Positions 23,700-46,229 are shown, numbered from the stretch's first letter. The stretch is 64,000 nucleotides of DNA from Nannobrachium achirus (GCA_963921795.1 OY997639.1:61845394-61909393), one strand, 5' to 3'. The notes: generated by a model not told the origin, from the sequence alone. Program-made: numbers and translations.

Positions 23700-25340
23700 C
23701 TGGATGGTTCATAACTCTAAACAACTCCTACACCAGGATGCCGGCCAAAGCATCAGGACCAGAGTAGAATTGGTGGTAAAATGGGTTTTATTGACTCCAT
23801 GTACTTTATGGGGGAACATGACATGATGGTGGTGATGATGATGATGGTTTGAACAAACAGAAATGGAAACAAAATATATCAGCAACAAACTTGGGTATAA
23901 ATAACTATGGCATAAACAAACTAGGGGATAACTAAACATTACAAGAACAAAAACCCATACAAACATTACTGGAACAAATCACCAGGTGGAAAGCTTTCCA
24001 CCTCAAGTCAGAAAATAAGTGCAGGCCATCATAGTCACGGCCCACGGTGAAGTCCTTTACCCCGTCTAGACCGGTTCAGGTGAACGGGGTGTAGAGCCTG
24101 TCTGTCTGATAGTAAAAACAGAGAGATGTGTTGGGACTCGCGGTGGAAAGCTCTCCACCGCGAGGAATGATGTAACGTTGTAGTTTCATGACTCAAAAAG
24201 ACTCGAAAAGACTACACCGCGGTGGATAGCCTTCCACCGCGGACCCGACTATGATCCGGGCTTTACAGGACCACACCCACGACTGAGTGCAGTGATAAGA
24301 GCAACATAGTCTAACCCCACCCACTCCTGTGTAGAGAGGGCTCTGAGCCTGGCTGGGACCAAAGTGTTGAAAGCCATGAGCTGTGGTCCACAAACAACAT
24401 TAATGTAGGCTATTTGCCCTTCAGCTGTCTGTCATCCAGAGAGAGGGCGGTTTGAAGGGTCATGGGCATGGCGATTGTGTTGGTGGATCTGTTTGATGTT
24501 ATGCAAACTGCAATGGATCCAGATCCACCGAGGCATGTTGGATGTAGCAGATGTAATCTCTCACAAGCAAGCATTTTATTTCAAAGCCCTGACTATTAGG
24601 GTAAGTAAGGGCAACAGGTCTCCAGTCGTTCAGGCGTGTGGCCTTGATTGGGAATGGGCACAATGGTTAACATTTTGAAGCCTGTGGCCGTGGGAGTCGG
24701 GACCCATGGCCAGGGAGAGTGAGAGGTTGAAAGATGCCAACCAGCTGGTTTGCACATGTGTATATAGGACACAGGAATCCATCAGGGCCCACACGAGGAT
24801 GAAGGTTCTGCGTACAGCCATACGTCGTCCTCGGTCCTCCAAGATGGTTAAAGGGCTGGCCTCCCCAGGTGGTGTGGTGCAGCCCCTGGCTGGTTGGTGT
24901 TGGTACTGTTCTTGTCCTCAGGTGATACTGCAGCTTCCAGCTGGTGGGTGGTGATGGTGATGTCCCCCGGTGCAGTCCAGAACCCACCCCATCAGCTGTG
25001 GCCTCACTGTAGCCTAGCACATCTATACAATCCACCCATGTTAAAACAAGGAGAGGATGTACTGCAGTTAGCTAGCTGCATTAGTATATAGTCTGGCTAA
25101 GCCAGGCTAGCCTCACTAGTAGCCTATGCCCGATATTGGCAGAACGACATCTGAGATTGCTACCGACTGGTACGGAAGCTGGTGGGGGTGGTCTCAAACC
25201 AATTGTAGAAGGTATATTCTCACAGTGTTTGGGGTGGTGGCAAGAGGGTTCTTTGTGCTTGGTTTGTGCCTTGCAGTCTGTTATTGCCTGTAGCACCTTG
25301 TGCTCCTGGTGTTACCAGTTAGTTAATAATGGTCCACCAT
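23700..25340. other. Intergenic, no gene seen
   Basis: Between the dispersed repeat and the next inverted repeats I find no exon-like frame with splice sites or known domain. It contains three short GC-rich palindromes (separate entries). Confidence 0.5.
23984..24242. repeat. Three short palindromes sharing GGTGGAwAGC core
   Basis: 23,984-24,003 (AGGTGGAAAGCTTTCCACCT, perfect), 24,137-24,164 and 24,217-24,242 all have GGTGGA...TCCACC arms. The last two extend with CGCGG/CCGCG. They are spaced about 155 and 80 bases apart. Confidence 0.8.
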
Positions 25341-25345
25341 TTTAA

Positions 25346-25491
25346 CCCTGTACTCCTTCTGAACCATTCTGATGGTGCTATCACTGCTCTGGAGGACTGC
25401 ACACTGCACAATGCACTGGACTGGCCAGTGGCCACATCCCTCCTTTGAGACAAAGTGAGCACCATCAGAATGGTTCAGAAGGAGTACAGGG
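25346..25491. repeat. Inverted repeat, perfect 34-bp arms
   Basis: 25,346-25,379 and 25,458-25,491 are exact reverse complements with a 78-base spacer. MITE-like. Confidence 0.9.
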
Positions 25492-25545
25492 TACATGTGA
25501 GGAGCTGAGGACTAGTTATATCGGTAAAGTGGTCCTTTAGATACT

Positions 25546-25652
25546 GAAACAATAAGCCACAAGAGACGTGGTTACCTGGTATTTTGAGGCGTGGTGAGCC
25601 TCTCAGCCTAAAATACAGGTAACCACATGCCTTGCGTGGCTTATTGCGTTTC
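25546..25652. repeat. Imperfect inverted repeat (MITE-like)
   Basis: GAAACAATAAGCCAC pairs with GTGGCTTATTGCGTTTC, and GTGGTTACCTGGTATTTT with AAAATACAGGTAACCAC inside. Confidence 0.75.
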
Positions 25653-25828
25653 TAAAACGGTTACAATATGGCGGCATGTACCAATTAAAACTGTTCTATT
25701 TCACTAATAATTCACTACAAGGTCTGCAAGAAAGTTCCCAGCTTTTTGTCAACAACACAGGTGCAGATAATTGGTGCACTGTGGAACACTGTGGAAAAAA
25801 TCACACCCGTGTGAACTGAGCGGTGGTC

Positions 25829-25871
<43 letters not shown>
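25829..25871. repeat. (GT)n microsatellite
   Basis: About 20 GT units; a CA/CGCA run follows at 25,951-25,990. Confidence 0.9.
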
Positions 25872-25872
<1 letters not shown>

Positions 25873-26433
25873 TGGCCTGAACAACAGCGCCCCTCCCTTA
25901 ACATGTGTGGTCAGAAAAGGTACTGCAGGCTCTGCAGGCTACATACGGACACACACACACACACGCACGCACGCACGCATACACACACGGCCACGTATAG
26001 GAGACGGTGTAACCACCGCTCAAAAATAACGCACTGGGTTTGATACAAACTGACACTCAAGGTGTGGATTATAGTCTCATATACCACTAGGCTAATATAC
26101 CACAGCAATTAAAGGGAAACCAGCCAATCAGAATCAAGGAATGGAACTAGCCATTTTAGAAATAATATTTTACACAGAGAGCCAATGAATGTTGCCGTTG
26201 CAGATGGCTTTTCATAAAAAGGCGAATAAATCTAATATAGGCCTAACAGTTATTAGATTAGACTGCCTACATAGTAATATTTGAGAGAATGTTTTTTTTT
26301 GTCAAAATAAGCAGTAGGCCTATTCAAAGACCATACATCATACACATGACATCAGTCAATTAATAGGCCTAATCTATTGTCAAGTTGTAGGTCTACTCTC
26401 AACCAACCAGAACAAAACGTGCATGTCACACGC

Positions 26434-26435
<2 letters not shown>

Positions 26436-26503
<68 letters not shown>
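26436..26503. repeat. (CA)n microsatellite upstream of the first alpha-tubulin
   Basis: About 33 CA units, some 75 bases before the CCAAT box of the first tubulin promoter. Confidence 0.95.
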
Positions 26504-26505
<2 letters not shown>

Positions 26506-26576
26506 CGGTTCCGTATCCGCTAGCTAGACACACAGACGCGTCATTTGATAGAGCAGAGAGCATCCCAGTCTAGCCA

Positions 26577-26733
26577 GAACCAATCAGTTCCGACGTTTGG
26601 AATCTAACTGTGAAAGCCGGTGTCGTGATATAATAGCCGATCTTCAAGCCCATAACGCTCCGCAATAGGACGCGTTATCAACCTGTAGATCGGCTATTTT
26701 TGGTGCGCGACACGGCCGCCACAAAGTATAAAT
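26577..26733 (+). promoter_or_regulatory. tuba: Promoter of alpha-tubulin gene A (CCAAT and TATA)
   Basis: CCAAT at 26,579-26,583 and TATAAAT at 26,727-26,733, 85-91 bases before the ATG, so the 5' UTR would be about 60 bases. The TATA lies in the end of a hairpin element (26,613-26,735). Confidence 0.6.
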
Positions 26734-26735
26734 CA
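26613..26735. mobile_element. Hairpin element (family H) in promoter of tubulin A
   Basis: AATAGCCGATCTTCAAGC pairs with CCTGTAGATCGGCTATT. The outer part GCGCGACACGGCCGCC...AAGTATAAATC aligns with the outer arm of the full copy at 33,238-33,395. Left outer arm is shortened. Confidence 0.65.
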
Positions 26736-26817
26736 CGTCTAGACTGTGGAGGAAATCATACTGCTGGACTGGGTGACTCGACAGAACGAGGTGGTCAGAC
26801 AGCATCGAATTGACAAA

Positions 26818-31219
<4,402 letters not shown>

Positions 31220-31427
31220 AAGACCGCTCTTTGAGATAACATTCTGTTAATTTTTCTTTACCATGATGCTTATCACTTAAGTCAAGCTTGTGCTAAATCT
31301 GACAGTTGTTTAGAAGGGTATTGTCAAGGCCAAGTTGTATTGAACTTCAAATGAAACCATTTGGCTTCAGTCTGAATTTTTAAATCCTGAAATCTGTCTG
31401 TACAGTCTTGAATGAAATGGTGACATC

Positions 31428-31433
31428 AATAAA
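31428..31433 (+). terminator. tuba: Polyadenylation signal of tubulin A
   Basis: AATAAA about 210 bases after the stop codon. Confidence 0.7.
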
Positions 31434-31439
31434 CATTTG

Positions 31440-33230
31440 CATTCAAGCTGTAACTGATATGTGCAGTTAAGATGTAATGTAACTGTATGTAAAAGAATCC
31501 CAGCAAGTGGCATTAAAGCTTCACTCTTACAATATACGTCCATGAATCCATTGTTTTCCCATAGGTCTACCTAATCTGGAACTTTTTACCGTAAGCCTAA
31601 TGAAATGATTGAAGAGAAGTGCCTTTGCCTTTGCCTTAGGCTTCTGAATAACACTAAGCTTTGTTCCTACCCTATGTGAGGAAGTATTAGTTTACAGTAC
31701 CCAAATGTGAGGACGTTTTAGTTTACAGTACCCAAATGGTGTGTATTTTTAGTATGAATAATAGGAAAATGGTTCTGTAGTACAGAAAGGCTTGGTGTGC
31801 CCACCACTTTTGTGGATATACCACCTGTCTACTTTATTTTAATTTGTGCATTTAAAAACGTACAGTACATAAGGGTTGCTCAGCAGATCAATATACAGTT
31901 GGCTATTGCAGTTACAGTGGGGTGAGATGTTGAAATTCTAGAGCTACTTACAGTAACACTACCTAAAAGCTAAATTATTTAAACTTACATTGAAGGCCAA
32001 TCAATGCAAGCTACTTAAAAAAAAGCTTCAAAATTCACATGATTTCGAGTCAGGATTATGGTCTGTGAATTTACACACTTATTCTGAAAATGGATTTGCA
32101 ATGTTTTATCTATCTCCTTTGAATGTTTGCAAACCTAAATTTGGATTCATTATGTCTGAAAGAATGACATGAATATAAATGAAATAAAGTTGTGTATTGC
32201 TGTGCCCTTTTTGCCACTACTTTTATATCATAATTCAACATTAAAAGCTATTATCTGTTGAAAAGTAAAATACCAAGACTATTCAACTCAGTGGTGCAGG
32301 TGTACCACCACCAGGTGGCCTGGAATACAGACTACAGTTGACCAGTATATCAGATTGCAGGGCAGCCAGTCGCACATGTGCTGGTGTTCTCCCCAAGGAG
32401 CTGCTGTTACCATTTCTGTTCACCCTCTAGTAGTCCTTTTCTTATACCAGAGCAGTAGCTGAGCACCAGTGTCATTGTCAAATGAGCCCACTTTGAGCCC
32501 ACACAAATGAGAACCCTGACTCCATTCATTGTCAGCTGCATCACAACAAAGTACAGAGCCCTGATGGAGAACTTCATTTGATTGTGTGACAACAACAACA
32601 ATCACCTCCAGCTCACATCTTCAGAAAGAAGGAGCTGGTGGTGGGCTACGGAGCAAGAACAGGCTGCAACTACCCTGTTAGTGGACACCAATCAATCAAT
32701 ATCCAATTATCCATAGACTGTTGAATGTTGATAGATTGTAGGCTACTGTGTGTATTCATCCAGATAGCCTATACTGTTGACGGTCTGTAGTGTTGACAGA
32801 CTGTGCATTAATTCTCAAATTCAGTGTTGATACACATATCTGTATTAGGCCTACTTGTGTTTTTCACTGCTGTTGCTACAATGACACAAGGCCAGGCTGA
32901 ATTTCCCCTGGGGATATGGGGTCATGCCATGGGGTTCAAATCAATAAAGCTTAATCTTAAGATCTACAAAAGGTTGTCAAAATCGAAATAAAGTTATTAG
33001 CATCTAGGAGGACAGGCACATGTTCAGCAACTAATGGATAAGGATACATAAAAACAGAAATACATAAAATGAAGTACATTTTCATCATCCTAAAATGCAA
33101 AGCATGGACGTCCCCTTGGATGTCCTACTAACCGGCATAGACTGTACTAGCTAGCACACTCTTATAGCACACTGCTGCCATCTACTGTTTTGCAGTGTAA
33201 AAATTAACTCGTCACGTCATCATGCAGAGT
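31440..33230. other. Spacer between tubulin genes A and B, no gene seen
   Basis: AT-rich, without a supported exon. It holds a short direct repeat (GTTTACAGTACCCAAATG, twice near 31,690-31,740) and a LINE-tail-like stretch (TTTCCCCTGGGGATATGGGG to CAATAAAGC, about 32,900-32,950). Confidence 0.5.
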
Positions 33231-33237
33231 AAAGTTA

Positions 33238-33395
33238 AGCCGAATCTATACAGCATCGTACTTATGTGTCGCCACTGTCGCGTGCGCAGATCTACAAGCT
33301 CAGGGTGCGTCGTGGATGGGACACCTTGTGAGCTTGTAGGTCTGCTATTATGTGAGACGCGCGACACCGCCGTGCAACGAAGTATGAATCTGGCT
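33238..33395. mobile_element. Full-length hairpin element (family H) upstream of tubulin B
   Basis: About 158 bp, inverted almost throughout: AGCCGAATC...GCAGATCTACAAGCTCA on the left and TGAGCTTGTAGGTCTGC...GAATCTGGCT on the right. TTA on both sides (33,235-33,237 and 33,396-33,398) fits a 3-bp target duplication of the PIF/Harbinger type. The right end is about 165 bases before the tubulin B ATG. Confidence 0.75.
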
Positions 33396-33412
33396 TTAGA
33401 TCTACGTGTCAA

Positions 33413-33561
33413 CCAATGGCTGATGAGTACATGTGACCCTCCCCGACCAATCAGCGTTCCAGGGTGAAGAGAGGCTTTCGAACTCGGGCTGGAGGAAGTC
33501 ATTCCACTGAAGTGACTCAACATAATCGGGTGCTTTTCAGTTAAATCAAAGAACAGACAAA
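33413..33561 (+). promoter_or_regulatory. tuba: Promoter and leader of alpha-tubulin gene B (two CCAAT boxes)
   Basis: CCAAT at 33,413-33,417 and 33,447-33,451. AACCAATGGCTGATGAGTAC and GACTCAACATAA are shared almost base for base with gene C (38,435 and 38,559 onward). No clear TATA. Confidence 0.65.
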
Positions 33562-36631
<3,070 letters not shown>

Positions 36632-37130
36632 AAGGCCACTTGCACTTGATACACTTATTGTTTGCTGTTCTACTTTTGCATTAACATTATTACTTCTGCT
36701 TTGTTTTACATGTTCAGTGTATATTTATAATTCAGAACAGTAGGAAAATGGTTGTTTAGTCAGTGGCACTGAGAGGCTTTGGCCAAAATGTTACTTTACT
36801 TGGTCTGTTAAGATATGAGAGCCTGTGTTAGTCAGAAATGCCACAGCAACTGAAATGTTCACATTCCAAAATATTCCAAATTTGAGTTTTCAAATGATTT
36901 ATACTTATTATTTTATGAAGTTGTATTCATCCAGGGAGGTTTGACAATACATGCAAGCTCTTTGTTAGAAACATGGTGCACACCTAGGAGTTGCTCAGTT
37001 ACATTATGGCTACATAATGTACATACTTGGCTGTTGGACGGTGCCAGTGAAGTGAAATTAATTGCAATGCCAATTAATTCAAGCTACTTAAAGGTCTACA
37101 ATGAATTCATACAAAGTTTTGAAATTGAAA

Positions 37131-37136
37131 AATAAA
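37131..37136 (+). terminator. tuba: Polyadenylation signal of tubulin B
   Basis: AATAAA about 500 bases after the stop; a second AATAAA lies at about 37,163. The 3' UTR is longer than in genes A and C. Confidence 0.55.
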
Positions 37137-37320
37137 ACTGTACTAAACTAACAGTTGGAAACAATAAAGTTGTATCAAGCAATGTGTCGTACTGTGCACT
37201 ATTTTGCCACAAAGGATCGAATGTTAAATTCAAAAATGTGTTGAATGTCTGGAAAATGATCATTATATACTGTATATTACACATGCACAGCATAATATCT
37301 CAAATTATGTGTACCGTCTT

Positions 37321-37536
37321 AGTGAATATGAAAATTAATATACTCTATCAACAGATCTTCAAGTGAGTTATCTTGATGAATTTATGCCCAATTTAGTATT
37401 ATCCTTAAGAGGCCTCTCAAAGTAGTGAATATGAAAATTAATATACTCTATCAACAGATATCAACAGATCTTCAAGTGAGTTATCTTGATGAATTTATGC
37501 CCAATTTAGTATTATCCTTAAGAGGCCTCTCAAAGT
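37321..37536. repeat. Recent tandem duplication, ~105-bp unit
   Basis: 37,321-37,423 and 37,424-37,536 are essentially identical; the second has an extra 10-base ATCAACAG-type slip. Confidence 0.95.
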
Positions 37537-37539
37537 TGT

Positions 37540-38220
37540 ACAGCATTTGTTTTTTCTCAAAAACATGCTGAAAGAGCAACAATATTCCAGGCTAGCAATG
37601 TCAATGTGTACTGGAAGTATACCTTTATTAGTCAAAACATATTAGTTGGTGTTCAAGTAGGCCTTAAGTTCTCCAACCCTGGTTGTGGAGCCTGGTGGCT
37701 AATGTCACATGTGGTGTGCTGAGGATACTCTAGTCTAGCTTATCCTAGAGGGAATGGGATGGGTTCTCCTAAATAGTGTCCAGCTTCGCCCTCATCCACT
37801 CCGCAACGACCTCCAGATTATTCCGTTCAACTCCATCTACAAAGCTAGCCTTCCTCACAATGACATCCAGCTTGTTTAGTTTGTTGGCATCCCTTCTGTT
37901 GGTGTTATTGTTACCCCCAACATACCATGGCAAAGAGGGCACTTGACTAACAGACTGGTGGAACATCTGCAGCAGCGGAATTCACAAGTTGAATACCTAT
38001 GTGCCTCAGGAAGAACAGCTTGTTCTGTACCCTCTTGTAGATTCCCTCAGTGTTTTCAGTTCAGTTTTACATGTTAAATGGTACTACTTCCTTACATAGG
38101 AAAAGGTACAGTTTCGTTACAGCACAGTTCCTTTTATAACTCTATATTGGTACAAGGTCAACTAAAAAATCATTTGGGGTACCTTTTACAACTAAGTGGG
38201 AATGGCCCTACTCTATGGAG
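37540..38220. other. Spacer between tubulin genes B and C, no gene seen
   Basis: No supported exon. The stretch 37,770-38,040 reads, on the minus strand, as short fragments resembling fish retroelement protein, with stops; too weak to name. Confidence 0.4.
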
Positions 38221-38224
38221 CTCT

Positions 38225-38313
38225 GCTCACGTTGTGAGTGTGTGTAGGTCTAGGTCGGCTATTTTCGACGCGCGACACCGTCGTACGACTAAGTACGAAT
38301 CAGGCTTTATCTA
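38225..38313. mobile_element. Right half of hairpin element (family H) upstream of tubulin C
   Basis: GTAGGTCTAGGTCGGCTATTTTCGACG... to AAGTACGAATCAGGCTTTA aligns with the right arm of the full copy at 33.3 kb. Left arm absent. Confidence 0.7.
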
Positions 38314-38436
38314 GTGCACACTGGCGCACACTGCTGCCACCCAGAGTCTTCTAGAAGGCTCTGCTGCCACCTATTGTTTTTGCAGAGTAAATAACTGCCA
38401 GCATCATGGAACTACGCAGTTAGAATTCCGTATCAA

Positions 38437-38599
38437 CCAATGGCTGATGAGTACACGTGATCTCTCCAGCCAATCAGTGCTCCAGTGTGAAGAGACTTTT
38501 GAAATCAAACTGTAACGTCTGCTCTCAGGACTGGAGAAGTCATACCGCTGAAGTGACTCAACATAACCGGGTGCTTTTCAGCAATACAGAACAGACAAA
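38437..38599 (+). promoter_or_regulatory. tuba: Promoter and leader of alpha-tubulin gene C (two CCAAT boxes)
   Basis: CCAAT at 38,437-38,441 and 38,470-38,474. Same module and spacing as gene B, then the shared GACTCAACATAACCGGGTGC leader. Confidence 0.65.
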
Positions 38600-42069
<3,470 letters not shown>

Positions 42070-42225
42070 AATGCTATATTTGTGTGCTGAGATCCTCTTC
42101 TGTTCCTTTTTCTAAATTGTTTCTTGTATGTTCTGTTATATATGTTTTTCATCTGAAAGTTGTTGAGAAAGGTTTATGTGTTTTCTTTCTCTTCTCTGCA
42201 CATTCCTATCCTCTTATTGATTGAA

Positions 42226-42231
42226 AATAAA
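42226..42231 (+). terminator. tuba: Polyadenylation signal of tubulin C
   Basis: AATAAA about 160 bases after the stop. Confidence 0.7.
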
Positions 42232-42239
42232 CAGGGTGA

Positions 42240-42895
42240 AATGAAAAATGTTTGCATAATTTTTACTTAAAAATTAAATCCATTGTTTTCCCTCTAATCT
42301 GAAACTGTTTGGACTAGGCAGGGTTTACTTTCATATTTATTCAGATTTATGTTTATGCAAAAATATATAAAAAAAAAGAAATGTACTGTAGAGATTATAA
42401 GTGCTTTTACCTTCCCTCAGGATCCTGATTAATGAAAAGCTTTGTTCCTACAGTTAATCCCTTATACAAGCACTGTTGCAGTAGCCAATGGCTCTAGATT
42501 CAGTCTATTCATTGAGAGGGTGAAGACTGAAAAAGACCACTGGCCACTTCTGAATAAGTGCAAATATTCAGATCAAAGCTTAAACATTCTAGAATTATGG
42601 TCTTATAATATAATGATGTGCATTTACTTAGGTATGAAGACCATAGCCCAGCCAGAACCAACCATTCCACCTAGTTTTGTGCAAATCCGTTACTAATTGC
42701 TTAAGATGTCTTGGACAGATGCTGGGCGAAAACATTACCTGTTATAGATTGCGCCCACACATACTCTATTATAATCCTTGCTGTTTCCTTTCTCAACCAC
42801 TAGATGGAAGCAATGGTGTGAAATTGTTTTACCATTCAGTGTTGAAAGGTATAGTAGCAATTAAGGTACTCATACTTTTTTTTAAACAATATGTT
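42240..42895. other. Spacer, no gene seen
   Basis: AT-rich sequence after tubulin C without supported coding or repeat structure. Confidence 0.5.
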
Positions 42896-42899
42896 TATT

Positions 42900-43630
42900 C
42901 TTTTTTTTTTCCTTTTTTTACAGAAACAACATAATACAAAACAACATAATACAAGACACTAATAGATCACATAGAGACAAAACAAGCAAAAAAAGAAAAT
43001 ACAACAACATACAAAAAGAACAACCAAAAAACCTGACACTAACACGACACATAAGAGTATTAAATAATTCAAAGAGCACATATACTATTTACACCCAGAG
43101 TCCCACGCCACAAGGCTGGACAAACGACCGCAGAGGGAATGCAGCTACCCCACACCTGGTTCCTCCATTAAATACGAGAGATCATTGCCCTTGACATACT
43201 GGATAAAATTCCCCCATATTTTCTCAAATAGCTCTTGTTTGTTCTTGAGAGTGTATGTGATCCTTTCTAATGGAAGGCACAAAGACAATTCCTTAAACCA
43301 CTGAGTGATGCTAGGTTTCCCTGTCTTTTTCCATGTAAGGGCGATAACCCTTTTGGCTTGCAGGAACCCAAGATCCAGAAATTTTTATCTCGTTGTTTTT
43401 TATCCTATGGCCAATCGGGTAAAGGCCTAGTAAGAAGAGTTTTGGATCTAGCTCAATGTTAATAAGTAGTATCCGTTGTAGCTCCTTTCTAACCTCCTCC
43501 CAAAACTCCTTTATTCTTGGACATGCCCACAAACAATGGAACAGAGTGCTACTCATACTTAAAACAGGTACAAAGATCAATTCTGGAGACTTTGGAGCTA
43601 AGCGTATATGGGCTAAATAAATCATTATGA
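42900..43630 (-). mobile_element. 5'-truncated LINE (L1-like), end of ORF2
   Basis: On the minus strand a decayed frame reads TLFHCLWACPRIKEFWEEV (within 43,625-43,311), then after a frameshift near 43,330, ITQWFKELSLCLPLERITY and IWGNFIQYVKGN (about 43,320-43,150). This is the His/Cys-Trp block and the C-terminal tail of L1-type ORF2 proteins. An A-rich 3' region (T-rich on the plus strand) ends near 42,900. Only the last ~160 codons remain. Confidence 0.7.
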
Positions 43631-43654
43631 CACATAAACAGCCTTGTAAATAAC

Positions 43655-43737
43655 CTTACACTGCTGTGCTGCCTCTGGGCGACTGATTTCCCCCCTTGGG
43701 ATAATAAAGGTATCTATCTATCTATCCATCCTTATTA
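43655..43737 (+). repeat. LINE/SINE 3' tail with (ATCT)n
   Basis: TTTCCCCCCTTGGGATAATA followed by AAGGTATCTATCTATC, a tail pattern common in fish retroelements. Confidence 0.6.
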
Positions 43738-44135
43738 AAGAATCTTACCAAATGAGCCTTCAATTGCAGATGATTGATATGTATTTGCATCATGGCATTG
43801 TATTTGCATAATTTCATTGGTTTCAATTAAATATTTCTGACAATAAGTATGACTTTATCATAGGTTTCAATATTAATCATATAGCCAATTAAACTATTGT
43901 GTGTAGATTAATTGTTATTCATTTGGCTTCACAAAGCAACAGACTGAATGATGCACAATCCACATACAGTGGTGGTTATCAAAGTGGGGTTAGGGCCAGG
44001 GGTCCTTGAGGGGCCTCTGGCTGGTCCCAGTCATATTAGTTATTATAGCATTCAGATGAGGGGGGGGGGGGTTGGTCTGCATGCAAACCAATAGTACAGG
44101 AAATCTAGGCAAAAATGGGGGTCAACCTCCCACTA

Positions 44136-44528
44136 ATTGCAACAAAACCAAACTAGTGATTTTGTATCTTCAATATGTCCTGAATAACATACAAAAAGTC
44201 CTAAGGAATCCTATGAAGGGAAGGTTTTTGAAAATGGCCTGTAAGTATGACCCCATCAAAGACGTTTTTTTGGCCCTTTCTGCTAGATTATACTTTTGTT
44301 CCTTGCATCAAAACAAGGATAAAGAATTGCAACAAAACCAAACTCTGCAGATTTTGTATCCTTAATATGTCCTGAATAACATAAAACAATTCCTAAGGAA
44401 TCCTACGAAGGGAAAGTTTTGAAAATGGCCTGTAAGTATGACCCCACCAAAGATGTTTTTCTTTCTTTTTTTTGCCCTTTCTGCTAGATTATACGTTTAC
44501 TATTTGTTCCTTGTATCAAAACAAGGAT
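44136..44528. repeat. Direct tandem duplication, ~190-bp unit
   Basis: ATTGCAACAAAACCAAACT starts both units (about 44,136 and 44,326); both contain AATGGCCTGTAAGTATGACC and end near ATCAAAACAAGGATA. About 90% alike by eye. A poly-G run (44,061-44,071) lies just before. Confidence 0.85.
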
Positions 44529-44691
44529 ACAGAATGCAGTAGAGAGAGAGACACTGGAGCAGACGGTTCTAACCTTTTATTCAGGTGCCAGTATAACAGG
44601 ATTGACTTATGGATACAGAATATCAGTGACAAGACTGCATTATGATCACATAATCACACAACTGATCAAGTAATCAAACAACTAAATTACA

Positions 44692-45690
44692 TTATGTGGA
44701 AACTATGACACTACAAAATGTCATCTTCATCATCGTCACAGTGCATCTGCATTGATTTAGTGCAGCTGAATCCTCTGCAGTGTGCACATGCTGGATTGCA
44801 CTCGATATTGTTCTTTTTGTATGTGCATCAGTTGCTCTTGATGACCCACAGAAGCCTTTCTGGAGCAGGGGGTAGGGTAGCCTCGCGTAGCCAGGCTTAC
44901 TCAGGGGTAGGGTTGTCTGAATTGGCACAAACCCCTCATCACATTTCTGCCATCCCCATTGCGTTAGATTAGGTCCATTTGTAGATCCCTTCCATTCTTG
45001 CACTTGCAAGTACACATGTAAGCTGTGATACTTTGCTGCTACTGACGTTGATGCCGCCTTCTCACAGAACCGATGATATCGGAGGGTGTCCAGGGTGTCT
45101 GTTGATTTTTCCATTGTAGGGAATCACCATTGCTTTCTCTCCAGCTTCTGCCACATCATCTGTAGAAGCTGAATGTGCATAGAACACCTCGGCTTGCTCT
45201 CAATATGTCACTTTCTTTGAATTTCTTGAGGGAAGCTCCCTTTCCAATCCCATGAAGGCGAGATGTAGTGTTGCATCCAGGATTGCATGTAGAACAAGAT
45301 GTGTTTACATATGTCTGGGCCAAGTAGTTGTTTTGTAGCCTTGATGTTCCAAATGAGTCTTCTTTGTGCTTTTCCTCGATTCCAAAAAAAAGAACAGGTC
45401 ATGGGAGTCTAGGCTAGCATGGTAGCAGAGAAGGACTAAGAGGTCCGTGTCATCCCATATTAGTACAGTGCTGTTGGAGGTAGCACACTGCACAGACTTC
45501 TGCACAACCCTAACCCTGACAATCATGTCAGCTGTAAATGTCACAGTGGTGCCAAGCTTCCACTTTGACTGTCTTTGGTGTGACATGTCCTTTGTGTTAC
45601 TACTTTCATTTCCATCAAACACCACTACAGCTTTGCCAAATTTCTTCCGTGCATGCTCTGTGTACTGGCGGCATTATTCACACCATGGAG
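44692..45690 (-). pseudogene. Decayed multicopy ORF with PIN/FEN-like motif and Cys-rich end
   Basis: Read from 45,690 downward, fragments in different frames line up in one order: KFGKAVVVFDGNESSNTKDM, then VLIWDDTDLLVLLCYHASL (about 45,470-45,400), FFFLESRKSTKKT and WNIKATKQLLGPDICKHIL (about 45,350-45,290), LDTLRYHRFCEKAAS and KYHSLHVYLQVQEWKG (45,110-44,980), and a Cys-rich tail (ECNPACAHCRGFSCTKS, about 44,800-44,740, other frame). The D-D-T-D motif in a hydrophobic strand resembles PIN/FEN-family nuclease acidic motifs. I recall this layout as a multicopy ORF family in fish genomes, function unknown. Several frameshifts and stops make it non-functional. Confidence 0.6.
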
Positions 45691-45727
45691 ACTTGAGTTC
45701 AATAATATATATTTTTTTTTGCAATTG

Positions 45728-45981
45728 TCGCATTCCTAAGACAAAATGTATTATAGTAAATTGCATGGCCCTGGATGGGGACCCAAATGCAAGGCCCTGG
45801 ATGGAGATCCAAATGCATTTGGGTCAGTAGGGTCAAGGGTCAAGTATGTTTTACCCCCATTGATTCTGACTCTGCGCTTGCATTTGGGTCCCCACCCATC
45901 CAGGGCCTTGCATGTGGGTCCCCATCCATAATCAATGCGGGTAAATAACCTATAAACCACATTTTTGTCTTAGGAATGCGA
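45728..45981. mobile_element. MITE with TCGCATTCCTAAGACAAAA ends
   Basis: TCGCATTCCTAAGACAAAA (45,728) pairs with TTTTGTCTTAGGAATGCGA (ending 45,981). The interior has a short tandem GGCCCTGGATGGGGACCC motif, itself inverted near 45,890-45,930. Confidence 0.8.
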
Positions 45982-46229
45982 TATACTTGATTTCCCTGGG
46001 TCCCCAGTAACACACCTGCCAAATGTTGACTTCATACTATGTTCGGATTTCATGATATATTATTGTATATGTAATAATAGTGTAATAATGCAACCATTTT
46101 GAATTTCTGGATTTTCTCTTCATGCAATTCCTTAAGACTTTTCTCCACTCATTCAGGACATATTTAGGACACAAAATCAGTTGAGTTGTTTTTTGTTGCA
46201 ATTAGTGGGAGGTCAAGTGATATTTTTAC

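Noticed and set aside
24667..25035. 122-residue minus-strand frame in the intergenic region
   Set aside because: No domain, no splice context, overlapping frames on the other strand of similar length; looks random.
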